From NCBI GenBank assembly GCA_014218235.1, contig CM024755.1:166773941-166837940 (forward strand): a stretch of 64,000 bases of DNA, read 5' to 3'. Below the pieces are notes generated by a model. It was given only the letters and a program-made list of their open reading frames with translations, had not been told where the DNA came from and searched no databases. Both the position numbers and the translations under genes were made by a program. Within the stretch, counting starts at the first letter, position 1; every line of letters begins with the position of its first letter. The stretch is from Colocasia esculenta (Eukaryota > Streptophyta > Magnoliopsida > Alismatales > Araceae). Below, piece after piece: positions 20,563 to 32,670 of the stretch.

Positions 20563-22635
20563 CTAGATTCCTGAAACTTGATCTGGTGACCCTTGTCGCA
20601 CAGTAGACTAATGCTGATTAGATTGTGCTTGAGTCCTTCGACGTATAGAACATCTTCTATAAGGATTCTATCTTGACTTTCAATGGATCCACAACCAATT
20701 ATTGACCCTTTTCCATTATCTCCATAGGTTACTGTACCTTCTTCATTTTTGATATGAGAGAACAACTTTTTGTTATCTGTCATATGCCTTGAGCATCCGC
20801 TATCCAGGTACCACTTTGATGCTCTAAGGCTTACCTGCAATAAATCAATGAGATTTAGGTACCCAAGTTCTTTTGGGTCATGGTTGGTTAGCTTCTTCAC
20901 AATTTCTTTTGGGAATCCATTTTAAGTATTTGGTTGTACAGGTTATTTTAGTGTGATCTAATTTGTTATAGTGAGTGCAGCAATGAATATTATTTATTAT
21001 CTTGTTTGGCTTATAGTTCTTATTGTTATTTGTGTTATAGTTAGGGTTTTGTTCAGCTACGAATTTTGACGTTGGATAAATTTTAGGATGAATTACAGTT
21101 TCTTCATTGTCCGGTGGAGTATATCCTAAGCCATACTTTTTCCTACCTAATCTTCTTGCTCCTTTTAATATTAAGGAAGATTTTCCATTAGTGAATTTTT
21201 CAATTGTGGCTGTTAAGTATTCATTATCTTTTGTTAGTGTGTTAATTTCACTTTTAAGTTTGCTTGTGGTTTCTTGATTTTTTAAGTTTGATATCTTTTC
21301 ATTTTTAATCATTATATCTTCGCATAACAATTCATTTCTCCTTTTTAGTTCAGAAATTTATTTTTCTAACTATTCAGTTTCATATTTTAGATCTGAGTTT
21401 GTTATTTCAAGACATGCATAATTTTTCTTAGTTGTTTTTAAAAGTTTATAGACATCTTTATATTTACTATATAATTCATTAAAAGTATCTTCTACACTAT
21501 CTGAATCTGATTCATTGCAAGAAGTAAAGGATGAGTCAGAAGTTACCTTATCATCAATATTTGCCATGAAGGCCAGGTTGGCCTTTTCTTCTTCTTCTTC
21601 TTAACTGGAGCTTGACTTACTGTCTGAGTCACTTTTGTTGTTCCATGGAGCATCCGTGGCCTTCTTCTTATATTTCTTAAATTTCTTCATGTTGTCCTTT
21701 TTCTTAAACTCTATCTTCTTTAATTTTGGACATTCGACTTTGATGTGTCCAGGCTTCTTGCACTCGTAGCATATTGGTTCTAATCTCTTTACATCTTTGC
21801 CTTCATATCTTTTGAAGTCTCTACCCTTCTTGAAATGCCTTCTTCCTGACTGGTATTTCTTCTTAGCCAATATGTGCTGCAATCTTCTGGAGAGGAAGGC
21901 TTCTTCATCTTCACTGCTTTCATTGCTTTTGTCACTTTTTGATTCACCATCAGATGTGTCTTATGTGGCCTTGAGAGCATTGCTGTGCTTCTTCTTGCTG
22001 GAGGATTCTCCCAACCTTTCCATATTTATCTCATGAGCCATCAAAGACCCAATGAGTTTTTCAAGTGACATTCTCCTAAGATCGTTGACTTCTTCTATGA
22101 CTGTTACTTTTGGAGTTCATGAGGTTGGTAGAGATCTTAGAATTTTTCTTACCATGTCTCCAATTTCATAAGTTTTTCCAAGCCCAGCCAAACCGTTGGT
22201 GATGTCTGTGAATTTTCTGTACACTTGAGAAATGGACTCTCCGGATTGCATTTGAAATCTTTTGTATTGAGCTACCAGGATGTCTATTCTTGTTTCCTTT
22301 ACCTTGTCAGTTTCTTCATATGTGAGTCTGAGCTTTTCCCACATTTCCATAGCTGACTTACAGGCTGAAATCATGTTGAATTCTTTCTTACTCAGAGAAC
22401 AACACAGTATACTTTTAGCTTCGCTATTTAGAGATAGTTTCTTCTTGTCTTCATCTGTCCATTTATCTTTACTGTTTGTTACCAAGAGGTCTCCTTCTTC
22501 AACAATTGACCAAAGCTGGAAATCAAGACCTTGAAGGAAGAACTCCATCCGTGTCTTCCAATAGTTGTAATCTTCACCGTCGAATATAGGAGGTTTGTTG
22601 ACAGACTGACCTTCTGCATGACCATGAGCTGCCAT
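20563..22635 (-). pseudogene. Copia (Sirevirus-like) gag and protease region
   Basis: The gag starts at 22635 (MAAHGHAEGQSVNKPPIFDG) with a UBN2-type domain to about 22117. An opal codon at 22117-22119 and a TAA at 21961-21963 interrupt the same frame. It continues with a CCHC zinc knuckle (CYECKKPGHIKVEC, near 21745), then acidic serine-rich and coiled-coil segments (further stops at 21601 and 21370), a second Cys/His cluster near 20970, and after a frame change near 20900 the protease segment with YLDSGCSRHMTD (catalytic DSG). The long acidic and coiled-coil gag extension is typical of Sirevirus-type Copia. Four nonsense codons and at least one frame change make it dead. Confidence 0.9.
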
Positions 22636-22682
22636 TTATCTTTGCTCTTCAGATTGTGAGATCTACTTACTTGAAGAGACTT

Positions 22683-22695
22683 GGCTCTGATACTA
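22683..22695 (-). promoter_or_regulatory. Primer binding site (initiator Met tRNA) of the Copia element
   Basis: The minus strand reads TAGTATCAGAGCC, one change from the usual TGGTATCAGAGC. It lies 2 bases inside an LTR end (TGTTGCCCAGATAGC on the +) at 22698 and about 50 bp upstream of the gag ATG. Confidence 0.8.
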
Positions 22696-22697
22696 CT

Positions 22698-24950
22698 TGT
22701 TGCCCAGATAGCAAGCCCAGAGGGGGAGGGGGGGTGAATGAATTGTTGAATTTTTTTTTTTACAATAATTCCTGTAAATAAACACACTTGACAGACAACA
22801 CTAAGATAGATAGTTAGAGTTAGTGTTAATCCAAGCAAAGAGAACAATCACACAGACAACAGAAAATTTTATCCTGGTTCGGATCTCCTATCTCAAAGAG
22901 TCCTACGTCCAGTCCTCAAGCAACCACTTGGGATTCCACTAAACAAGGGTACAGTCCCCCTTAAGGACACTTACACATCCAACAGTAGCTGACCTTCTCT
23001 TCTCTACTAGAAGAGGGATCTCTCCACCTGATGCAACATGTCTTCTCTTCACACCCGAAGAGGAATGCTTATAGAAAAAATGATTTGAAAGAGAAAGGCC
23101 CCAAGACCAAGCTTATAATCACTGCATGATCTGAGGCGAAGTCTGAGAAAGGCAAGATTATCACAAAATGGACTCTCTCAGATCAACGCAAGCTCTCAAA
23201 GGCAATGCAATATTATATGGAGAGCTATAGAAGGTTGAAATGGACGAGCTAGCTCTTGTTGTTCTTCAGGTGACTAAGATATTCAAGCTGCTCAAAAGTT
23301 GAAAGAATGTTTGTGCTTGGAGCCACCAGTCTTCTTTTATCTTCTTTGAAATCATTTGACCGTTGAAGTATCCGTTGTCTCATATCTTCATGCACGTTGG
23401 AGTATCTGGTCTAAAGCATGGAGCAGGTGAGCTTGCAGCCATAAATGCTCAGATTGATACATACACTCATATGGAAAGATTGTCTGAATCTTCTATCCTC
23501 TTGTCAGGTTGACAAGTCCATCTTTTGCAACGTGTGTTTCTATCGGAAACCCCACACACAATAAATACTGGCACATAGACAACTTATCTTTGTCTAAACT
23601 GTCAGTCAACATTAGTAGTCGTGTTGTATGAAGACACACCAGAAGGGAAATGCCATTCTTTCATTATGAAAGGTATGACTTGTGTGCCATAGGCAAGATA
23701 GGTAAAAGATATATCGTGGAGAGGTTTGTACTGTTACAATAAATGTTAGAGATCATGGGATACAACATGCTTTCACGGGAAAACTTGAAATCCATAAAGA
23801 TTTGAAATACATTTGAGTATCGTGTGGAATGAAACTAAAGAACGTTTAAAAATGATTTAAATGAGAATGTTTGACAGTTGTCTTAAATGTAATCATTAAT
23901 AGAGGGTTGATGTATTTAGACAGGCTGTACCCAGAGAGAGTCGATGTTGATATTAAATCAATGATATAATCATAAGTCAAGTGAGAATGTAATCCATATT
24001 GAAATCAAGTCGATGTGAGCATAATCCATGTATTAATGAAATTGATGTTCTGTACAAAGTCGTTGTTTAACTGAAGTCAATGTACTGATGAAATCGTTGT
24101 TTGAAACGAAGTCGATATAAACATGAAGTCGTTGTTTAAGTGAAGTCATTGTAAAGATGAAATCGTTGTTTCATATGAAGTCGATGTTTGAGTGAAATCT
24201 TTGTAGACATGAAGTCGTTGTTCTACCGAAATCGATGTTTAAGTAAAACGAAGTCGATGAAGTAACCAAATCATTGTAGCAACCAAATCATTGTTTAAGT
24301 GAAGTGAAATCGTTGTTGAAGCTATGAAGTCATTGTAGCAACCAAGTCGATGTTTAACTGAAACGAAATCGATGTTTCTATGAAGTCGTTGTAGCGACGA
24401 AGTCGATGTTCAAGTAAGATGAAATCGATGTTTCTATGAAATCGTTGTAACAACCAAATCGTTGTTTAAGTGAAGTGAAATCGTTGTTGCAATGAAATCG
24501 ATGTTGAAGCTATGAAGTCGTTGTAGCAACCAAGTCGATGTTTAAGTGAAACGAAATCGATGTTTCTATGAAGTCGTTGTAGCAACGAAGTCGATGTTCA
24601 AGTAAGACGAAATCAATGTTTCTATAAAATCGTTGTAACAACGAAGTCGATGTTTAAGTAAGACAAAATCGATGTATTAGCTATGACGTTGTTGTAAGAC
24701 CGAAATTGTTGTTTTACTTATGAAATTGATGTTAGGATGAAATCAATGTTCTTCTAAAGAAATCGTTGTTCTATCAAAGAAGTCGATGTATACTTAGATA
24801 AAACATATGCATTGAACTTCAGATAGCAGTGTGTGTAGACAACTTACAAATATTGCTTGAATTACTGCCTATGGATAAACGTCAGAAAATATTGTTAAAA
24901 AGTACTTTTCAAGGTTTTGTTAATCACCAAAATACATATAATTAATAATA
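22698..24950 (-). mobile_element. 5' LTR of the Copia element (outer end not fixed)
   Basis: The inner LTR edge is TGTTGCCCAGA (+) at 22698, next to the primer site. The LTR has no partner in the window, so its outer edge is an estimate. It includes the 23930-24795 repeat array, and coding sequence is absent. Confidence 0.5.
23930..24795 (+). repeat. GAARTCGWTGT minisatellite-like array
   Basis: Some 40 degenerate copies of an 18-22 bp unit share a core GAA(A/G)TCG(A/T)TGT with a variable spacer such as TTAAGT, TTCTAT, AGCAAC. A higher-order repeat is visible: a block of about 188 bp starting GAAGCTATGAAGTC recurs (24318 and 24506). The edges fade into unrelated AT-rich DNA. Confidence 0.88.
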
Positions 24951-24959
24951 AATTACTTG

Positions 24960-26428
24960 GAGATGGACTGATCATCAATCTTCCTGGACACCCTGACTCC
25001 TGTGTTTAAGTTGTACGTCCGGCGTAGGGAAAGACGGCAGTGGGGCAGCGACTTGTATTGAGTTGGCTTTGTGTTTGGTCGCTTGTAATGCGCTCTTGGT
25101 TGGGGGACGGACACCAGTAGACATACTGATCCCCAGCTAGTCCTATATTTCTAGTGCCTCACTTTAGGGAGCTCGGGCCGAGGTCCCTGAAGGTGCCAGG
25201 CATGGGCCTGCAGCTGTATGGACTGCAGGTGTGGTGCTGGTTGATCTCCACAGTTCTTTGACTACCACTATTTGTTTGTGGAGAGGAAGTTGGACCTTTT
25301 GTCCTTGACTGTGAGACTGAGAGGTGGTTCTTGTGTTGTGTTGTCCGGGTTGGATACTGGCATCATGAACCAGTAGTCTGTTCCCGTGTGGTGGTGGCGT
25401 TCCTTTCCAACTCGTGCTTTACCACTGGTTGTGGCTTGTGTGTAGTGACTTGATGGTTGAGGTTTTACCCATTGGGGTGTGCTTTGGTGGTGGCACAGTT
25501 GTGGTTGTGGTTCTGTGCTAGTACCTCGTGGTGGTAGGTACTTGTACCCTTTGTGGGTAGCCGTTTGTTGTGGTACGTTGCGTACCAACCTTTTCAGATA
25601 TTGTGGTGAACTTGTGTTCCGTGGAGGTCGTGTGGAATGACCTTCCACTTATTGTATTTTACCCTTCTCTGGGTAAGCTTCCGATTGTGATTTTAGTGTG
25701 TGGTGGATTGGCATACTGATGCCAGCCCTGCTACCCTACGTGGGTGATTTGCCTGTGAGGCTTATAGTCTAGGCAGTGGTTGCCTGTGAGGCTAGTAGCT
25801 GAGGCGGTGGTTTGCCTGTGAGGCTTGTGGCCTAGGCGCTTCAGTTGTTGGGTGGACTAGTGGTGTTGTGCTAGTCCTGTTGTGTCCTCTTACTTTCCGA
25901 GGATTGTGTTAGTTGGAGTGCTTATATTTAGTTGCAGCTTATTATGTTTAATGTGTGCATATTACGGTTTGGCTATCGATGTTGCTAGTGAGACCCTTTG
26001 GGGTTGAGGTCTTTTCAGTTTTCGGGTGTTGTTTCTGGGAGGTCCCTACTGAGCCAGTGACGTTTGAGGCTCACTTCCTTACAGTTCTTTTCAGGTATTA
26101 GCCATTTGTGTGGCTTGCAGAGGCATTGTGGCAGACTTGTACCACCAGCAGTAGAGTTAGTTGTATCTATGTGAGCTTTGCTCCCTCGGGGTATGCCCCA
26201 GGTAGTTGTACTCTTTTCTTGGACATGTAATAATGTATTGGGACAGTTGTAATTTGTTGTATATAGGTATGAGCACATGTACTTTCTTGTGTTTTATATA
26301 GTTGTGGTTGTCTTTTATATTCTTATTGAACACTTGTGCGAGTTATCCCTTGCGAGACTTCGATCTGTTCACGGGAGGCGGGTCTAGATATGGAGCCCTA
26401 TTGTGCATAAATATCCAGGGCCGTTACA
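24960..26428 (+). mobile_element. LTR-like remnant, possibly Gypsy
   Basis: This stretch has a G/T-rich + strand and ends in CCAGGGCCGTTACA, which resembles the 3' end of Tekay/Del-type Gypsy LTRs. It also contains a three-unit 32-bp direct repeat (GCCTGTGAGGCTTRTRG..., 25753-25840). No coding sequence and no second LTR are present, and the left boundary is an estimate. It may instead be part of the neighbouring Copia LTR. Confidence 0.35.
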
Positions 26429-26753
26429 TTATCTATTGGAGATGTCTTCATCAAAGTTGTTCCTCATAGATCCCTCTACAACCTCCAACTAGAAACATAT
26501 CAATTGATGGTCTGTGGTAAAAGTTACAACAATTCTCTCTCCTCTTTCTCTTTTACATCCTCCCAGACTAGCAACACTATCAAGCCTTCTATAACCCAAA
26601 CGAGGGCTCGTATATTCAAGAGGCCTCCAGCAAGTTGTTCCTCATGATCTCCTCTACGACCTACTAGAATTACATCAAACAAGTTAGTATCTATTTAGTT
26701 TTGAATTTTACATTCTTTTCTATGTTTTCTTCACACATACATGTTAGATATGA

Positions 26754-26797
<44 letters not shown>

Positions 26798-27668
26798 AAT
26801 ATATCTTCATAGCATATTCCTCACCTATTATTCATCCCATAAGGGTTAAAAATAACACCCAGGTACATTCTTTCCATGTTGTTTAATATTATTTTTATGC
26901 TTTGAATATATTCTACATAAACTAAGTTCTAAAGGTGTTCTCTTTGTTTTCTTTATTCTTTGCAAGCATAGATCAAGAGCATTCACATGAGGCCCTCCCT
27001 TCTTGATTGACTGGGAGGAAGGAAGCAAAATCTGTAGTCTCCCTATTTTGTTCGTGAACACACCCATACACTTGACCGCTACTTGAACGTGTCGAACAAG
27101 TCCACCGCCTTCAGGAGGTGCTCATCTTCATCGTGTTCTCTGTTAGTGACTTGTGGGCCTGTTCTTTCATTTTTTTCCAAAGTAGTTATTCTATTTTACA
27201 CATCTTATACATCATCTGGAAATTACTTTGGTGGCGATCACAATCTATTTTTCATACTTTACATAATTTTATATCTTTTAATTGAGGATAATTCTCCTGA
27301 TTACATCTACAACTAGGAATATTTAGACCATGTGCTTTTGGATGGCTGATCTCATTATCATAATCTCATCACGGTTTATTCATCATTGCATATGTTTAGG
27401 AACTTCACCATATCACTTGATAAACTTATATAAAATAATAAGATGCAATGAAGACATGACATTATTATAATTTATAAGAATGAGATAATACAAGAAATGA
27501 TGCCATCACATCTCATGTGATTGGCTTGCAGGGCATGTATCTCTTAAATCTCTCCCTTCCTCACCGTTGGCACCCCTGCAACACTAGCCCATCCTCTCTA
27601 TGTCTCTCTCAGACCCATGTACACTTATGCCCCATACACCCCCACCTCTCTCTTTCTCTCACCAACCC

Positions 27669-27700
<32 letters not shown>

Positions 27701-27741
27701 TATTGACATCCCTGCATCAATGGCACATCCCCCCTCTCTCT
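26429..27741. other. Gene-free AT-rich spacer with microsatellites
   Basis: No gene seen. It contains a CT/AT microsatellite (26755-26800) and a CT tract with short CA run (27655-27700), into which the next retrotransposon inserted. Confidence 0.6.
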
Positions 27742-29101
27742 TGTTGGGTTCTCATATTGGAGAATGTTGGGTTACAACAAGTGCTTAAATGTTTTTGATG
27801 ATGAGAAATACTAATTGATGTTATGTGAAATGTTCATAAATAGTATGTTTGTTTTTTATGATGAACATTTCATGAACAAGATAAAATTGATGTGTTATGA
27901 ATGTGTGAAACATGATGAGAATGACAATTGGATGCAAATGAAACACATGTTTTATATGTTCATTATATCTCACTAATTATGTCTTTTAATGTAGGTGTGA
28001 ATGTATACAAGACAAAGCCCAAAATCCAAGTGCAAAAGAACAAGACAAGTTGCTGAAATAGTGCACCTGTCAACAGATGACAGTGCATCTGTCAACAGAT
28101 GAATAGTGCATCTGTCGACAGATGATTTTCGCCTGTCGACAGATCCACTCAGAAATCTATTTCCAGAAAGCACAGTCTTCCGGTTTTTGCAAACCTGTCA
28201 GCATCTGTCGACAGCAGCAAGTCGTCTGTCGACAGACGGAGTTTTGGGAAGATCTAATGGCCAGGATATGATCTATATTTGGGTGATCCCTTTTAGCACG
28301 ACTCTCCATGTTTGAACACCCTTATATAAGGATCATATGAGGCTATTTTCGCAGAAAGGAGCCACCATACCAAAACCCTAAGCAAAGGTCAAGATCAAGG
28401 CTTTCTTCCTGCTGCCCTGCTTCATCTCTCTGCCCAAAACAAAGAAGAACAACCTTCCAAGTGGAGTTGAAGCTGGTTCATCCGTGGTTCAAGCTTCTCC
28501 ATCAACTGATACTTGTCAAAACGAAGCTTGGAGTCTTCTGGACGACCAACGAGAAGAGATCTACATCGGGATTTGATTCTTCATCTCAAAACTCTTCTCC
28601 TTTCACTACTTTCATATATCTGTGTGTGTGCACTGATTTGAGATCAGTACGTGGATGTTGTGGAAGTGTGGATTGTTGTTCTGATTGCGTGTTTGCATCA
28701 GACAACGTGTGTGTGGTGTGTTGGTCAGATCAAGGCTAGAGGATCTGATCTTTTGTGGACTTAATCTAGCGTGTGTGTGTGTGGTTGAGCCGGTGTGCTC
28801 GTGTGTGTGTTGTACTCAGTTCTTGAGTAGTGTGTCCTCACTGTGTGGGGGGTGGACATAGGAGTCACGTGGTGTGATCTCCGAACCACCTAAAAAATCC
28901 CTTGTGCAGCTAGATGCATGCATAGGGATTTCGTTTACACACTACTTGTTAATTAGTTCACACACATTACATCAAATCAAAGGGGTTTTAATTGAGTAGA
29001 TATTTTAATCCGAAGTAATTTTCAGATTGCTTAAGTTTCCGCTGCAAATCTATTCAACCCCCCCTTCTAGCTTTGCCATTACCGAGTATCCGATCCTAAC
29101 A
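27742..29101 (+). mobile_element. 5' LTR of the Sirevirus-type element
   Basis: It starts TGTTGGGTTCTCATATTGG and ends GATCCTAACA, directly followed by the primer site. It carries six CTGTC(G/A)ACAG palindromes between 28066 and 28237 and GT-rich stretches near 28770-28820. Confidence 0.95.
28066..28237. repeat. Cluster of six CTGTCRACAG palindromes in the 5' LTR
   Basis: Copies are at about 28066, 28086, 28109, 28132, 28202 and 28223. The one at 28109-28124 is a perfect 16-bp palindrome, CATCTGTCGACAGATG. The same six occur in the 3' LTR (32996-33167; perfect copy 33038-33053), and four more lie in the interior at 31444-31555. Confidence 0.9.
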
Positions 29102-29103
29102 AT

Positions 29104-29115
29104 TGGTATCAGAGC
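29104..29115 (+). promoter_or_regulatory. Primer binding site, TGGTATCAGAGC
   Basis: This is an exact match to the complement of the initiator-Met tRNA 3' end, two bases after the LTR end. It fixes the element's orientation. Confidence 0.95.
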
Positions 29116-29195
29116 AGGTTCTCTGTTCATCGGTTGTGTTTTAGGAGATCTATCTTTGTGTGCTTTACCGCTCTGATTCCTAACAATATCTTGCT

Positions 29196-30586
29196 TTGTT
29201 GAGTGGGTTTAAATCTGATACTGATCTGATTACTTTGGTTGTTGGTTTATTCATCTATAACATACTCAGAAATATGTCTGAGTTCTCGAGTATCATAAAT
29301 AGACCAATGTGTATTGAGTTTGATAACCATGTTGATAAAATGCAGGACTCTTTTAAGAAGACAAGCAAGATTGCAAATAAAGCCAAAGACAAATGCTTCA
29401 TGGCCCTTGGCAGCTCCAGAGGTTCTCCTAGTTCAGACAAATCTGAAAGATCATATCTGTCAGAGAAGTCAAGAAACTCTCAAAGGTCAGGTAAATCCAA
29501 TTCAGACCCATTTGACGCATCAATATCTAATTCTGATTCAGAAGATGAAATTTCCTATGATGAATTAATAGAATGCTATGAGCACTTGTCCAATCAACTT
29601 AAGAAGGTAAAAACTCAAAACAAGAAGCTAAAAGAAAAATTGGATAAGAATGAAATGAGAATTGATAATGCTCAAGCATTCTATGAAGAAAATGAAAAAT
29701 TGAAAATGGAGAATGAAAAATTGGAAAATGTAGTCAAAAGCTATGAAATCAAGTTTTCTAAGTTGAAAGAAGATCATGATCAGGTTGAATCTGAAAATGT
29801 TGATTTGAAAAATGAAAATGAAAAATTGATTGATCATAATGAGAATCTCAAATTTGATAATGATCAATTGAACAAACAAATCTCCAACATGGCTCATGAT
29901 CACAAAATAAAAGAAAAATGCAATCAACTGTTTGAGGAGAATAATCATCTGAAAAAGAAGATTGAAGGCTTGTATCATAACAGACCACTAAATGATGAAT
30001 GGAACAATGCTAAGCAGAAAATTGCTGACTTGGAAAATCAAATTGTTCAAAGTGAAATTGAAAAGAACAAAATACAAAATGGTCTGGATGTCATGAAAAG
30101 CCAACTTCTAACTTCTGAAAAAGAAATTTTTGCATTGAAAGCTGAAAAGAAAAAAATGAACAAAAGGCTCCAAATAGGAAGAATCATGTTTCAATTGAAA
30201 ACCAGAAAAAGAAAATGGAGAAGAAAACAAGAGTCTACAGGGTCTCTACACCTCCTCCAGAGGCCCATAATGTTTCAAGGAAATCTCCAACTCCACATCA
30301 CGCCAAGAGATACCAAAGGGTACCATCTCCTTCTTCTCAACTCAAGGATAATCAAAGGTACTCTAAAGGACCTCAGAAATTCCAACAAATGCAATCACAC
30401 TATGGTAAGCTCCAGGTAAATGCTCAACCTGTTTGCTACAAATGCAATAAACTTGGTCATCTTGCTAAATTCTACTGGAAGAAAAATCAACACTCTCATA
30501 AAAATCATGATGTTGTGCATGCTTCAAAGCTCCATAATAATCCATGTGTTCATACACACAAGGATAAACATGTTCATAAAGATTAG
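29196..30586 (+). pseudogene. Partial Sirevirus gag: coiled coil and defective zinc knuckle
   Basis: The frame 29196-30419 begins without the N-terminal UBN2 domain. It gives an acidic Ser-rich stretch (SDKSERSYLSEKSRNSQRSG) and about 200 residues of heptad-rich Glu/Lys/Asn coiled coil. A frame change near 30200 moves the continuation to the frame open 30215-30586, which has a Pro/His-rich stretch and the knuckle CYKCNKLGHLAKFYW. The last Cys of the CCHC knuckle is Tyr, so zinc binding is probably lost. GPKQVWVPK at about 30697-30725 marks the gag-protease border in Sireviruses; it is followed by a stop and then non-coding DNA. Confidence 0.85.
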
Positions 30587-31184
30587 AAATTTCATGTATC
30601 TATGAACAGGAAAATTGCACAAAACAACAGAAATCCGAAAATCAAATCACTTTGGATTTTGAAATCTTTGTTATATCCTAACATTAATGTCATTGCAGGA
30701 CCCAAGCAAGTGTGGGTCCCAAAACAAGCTTGATCAACAAGCTGAGATGTCTTGCAGCCAAAATTAGAAATGAATTCATGCCATTGGCTGTGCAAGGCAA
30801 GAAATGATGGAGAACAAAGGTAAATTTTTTTTTGAGACTGTGATTGAAGACTGTTCAGGTAAAATCTCTTTGTCACTTCAGTCTTGAACTGCAAGAATTG
30901 AAATGGATTTTTAATTCTATCTGAGGAATGAAGAATGTATTTTGTTGATACCCCCACATAACAATGCCACTTAGCAATTGGAATCATGCCATCCTGCTTG
31001 TGTAACTGTGCTCATGACCTCTTGGTATATCAAATGATGACATGTTGAAAAACAAGTTATGCCTGTTTGGAAACTATCATTATGCGTGAGTAAAATACTC
31101 CGCCAAGTACCAAAAGTCATGTAATGCATAAGGCTAGTTGAGTGCTTAATAATTTGTGAATTGCTTGATACATTTACTATGCGT

Positions 31185-32670
31185 GTGTTATGGGGGAGTA
31201 AATTTGAAAGTGCTCATATGCTCATGAATGCTCATGAAATCTATGTGCAAGTGCTTGTCATGAATGTATATATATCATGCTTTAAAGTTGTCTCATCACA
31301 TGCACATCTTGTGGGGGAGTAAGTTCAAGGTAGGTTGAGTGAAATACTTGAGAGAAACCCTTCATATTCATTGTGTAATTACTTCTCAAAATCTTGTTCT
31401 TCATGTCACTCAATTCTATGCCTCAAAACTGATTTTCTCAAGTATCTGTCGACAGGCACTATCACATCTGTCGACAGACATGCTCTCCCAGAACCAAGCC
31501 TTTCAGGCCTGTGTGCATCTGTCGACAGGCACATTCTTGCTGTCGACAGATACACATTTTCTGTAAATTCTTCATCCTTCTTCATAATTTCTTCATGAGT
31601 ATGTTCATATCATTGATGCAAGGGGAGAATTGGGTATAAATATTCATTATAACCTTTCATACTCACATAGTATCAAAGACATATGGTTAATCACAATGAT
31701 TTTGAAATAATATTTTGTGATTGAGTCTAGGTTGTATCATCTAGAAAACATTGAACAAATCTAATGATTTTAACCTAACTCACTTGAATAACTCCCTTGT
31801 GGATGATCATGTTCCTATATGGATTGACAAGTAAGAAGGTTTTTGAACTTAATGTCTTTGCATTGGCCTTTGACCTTAATAAACCTTTTGAACTTGATTT
31901 TCCAACTTAAAAAAAAAAGAGAAAAGCTACCTATTTCTAAAGTCAAAAATTAAAAAAAACAAATATGTGAATTGGGACAAAGGCAGAGCAATGATGAGTA
32001 TCACTGAGTAACCGGGGACACGGGCATCACAAATGTCTGTCTTCGCGTCAAAAAGTCCTTTCATTATCTCTGCATAATGGTATGATGGTCACTCACATTG
32101 AGTAACTGGGGGTACGGGCATCCCAAATGTCTACCTTCACGTCAAAAGGTAAAAGTGATCCTAATTACCACTTAAATTGTTCAAATGTTAGAAATAGAGT
32201 GGAGCCTCCAAGATTTAAATCAAGGGCAATGGGTTGTCTATTGTCAATTGTTCATGTAGACATTGCCTTCATTTACCAACTGAACATCACCCACTAAGCT
32301 ATATGATTTTCTTCAATGGTTTGATTCAAAAGGGTTATCTTACTTTCATATGTTTTGGACGATGTATCCTAAATGCTATAACTTGAGATTCCCGGAGTAT
32401 TATCTCTTAACCATTGTAGAATTTTATGTGTCTTAATACTAGTGTTTATGACATTTAGTAGTGGGTATCAACCTATTCTCAACCTTGCAATCTCATTTGA
32501 ACACTCATTCCCCACTCATATCTTTCACAATTCAATTATGTGGTCACACAATTATTTGCTTCATTCTTTTACTTGTGTGCACTCATTATCTTTTTGGATG
32601 TTGCCAAAAGGGGGAGAAACATCAATTGTGCAAAAATTGAAAGTTTTGTCATCATCAAAAAGGGGGAGAA
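31185..32670 (+). promoter_or_regulatory. Multiple polypurine tracts and duplicated 3' non-coding motif
   Basis: GGGGGAG tracts occur at 31192-31198, 31313-31319, 32610-32616 and, directly before the 3' LTR, 32661-32668. The motif GAGTAACCGGGG...ACGGGCATC...CAAATGTCT...CGTCAAAAAG occurs twice about 93 bp apart (about 32006-32056 and 32100-32150). Repeated polypurine tracts upstream of the 3' LTR are a known Sirevirus feature. Confidence 0.8.

Noticed and set aside
23930..24795. CRISPR-like array of short repeats and spacers
   Set aside because: The repeat core is degenerate, spacers are short and similar to each other, there are no cas genes, and the context is a plant LTR element.
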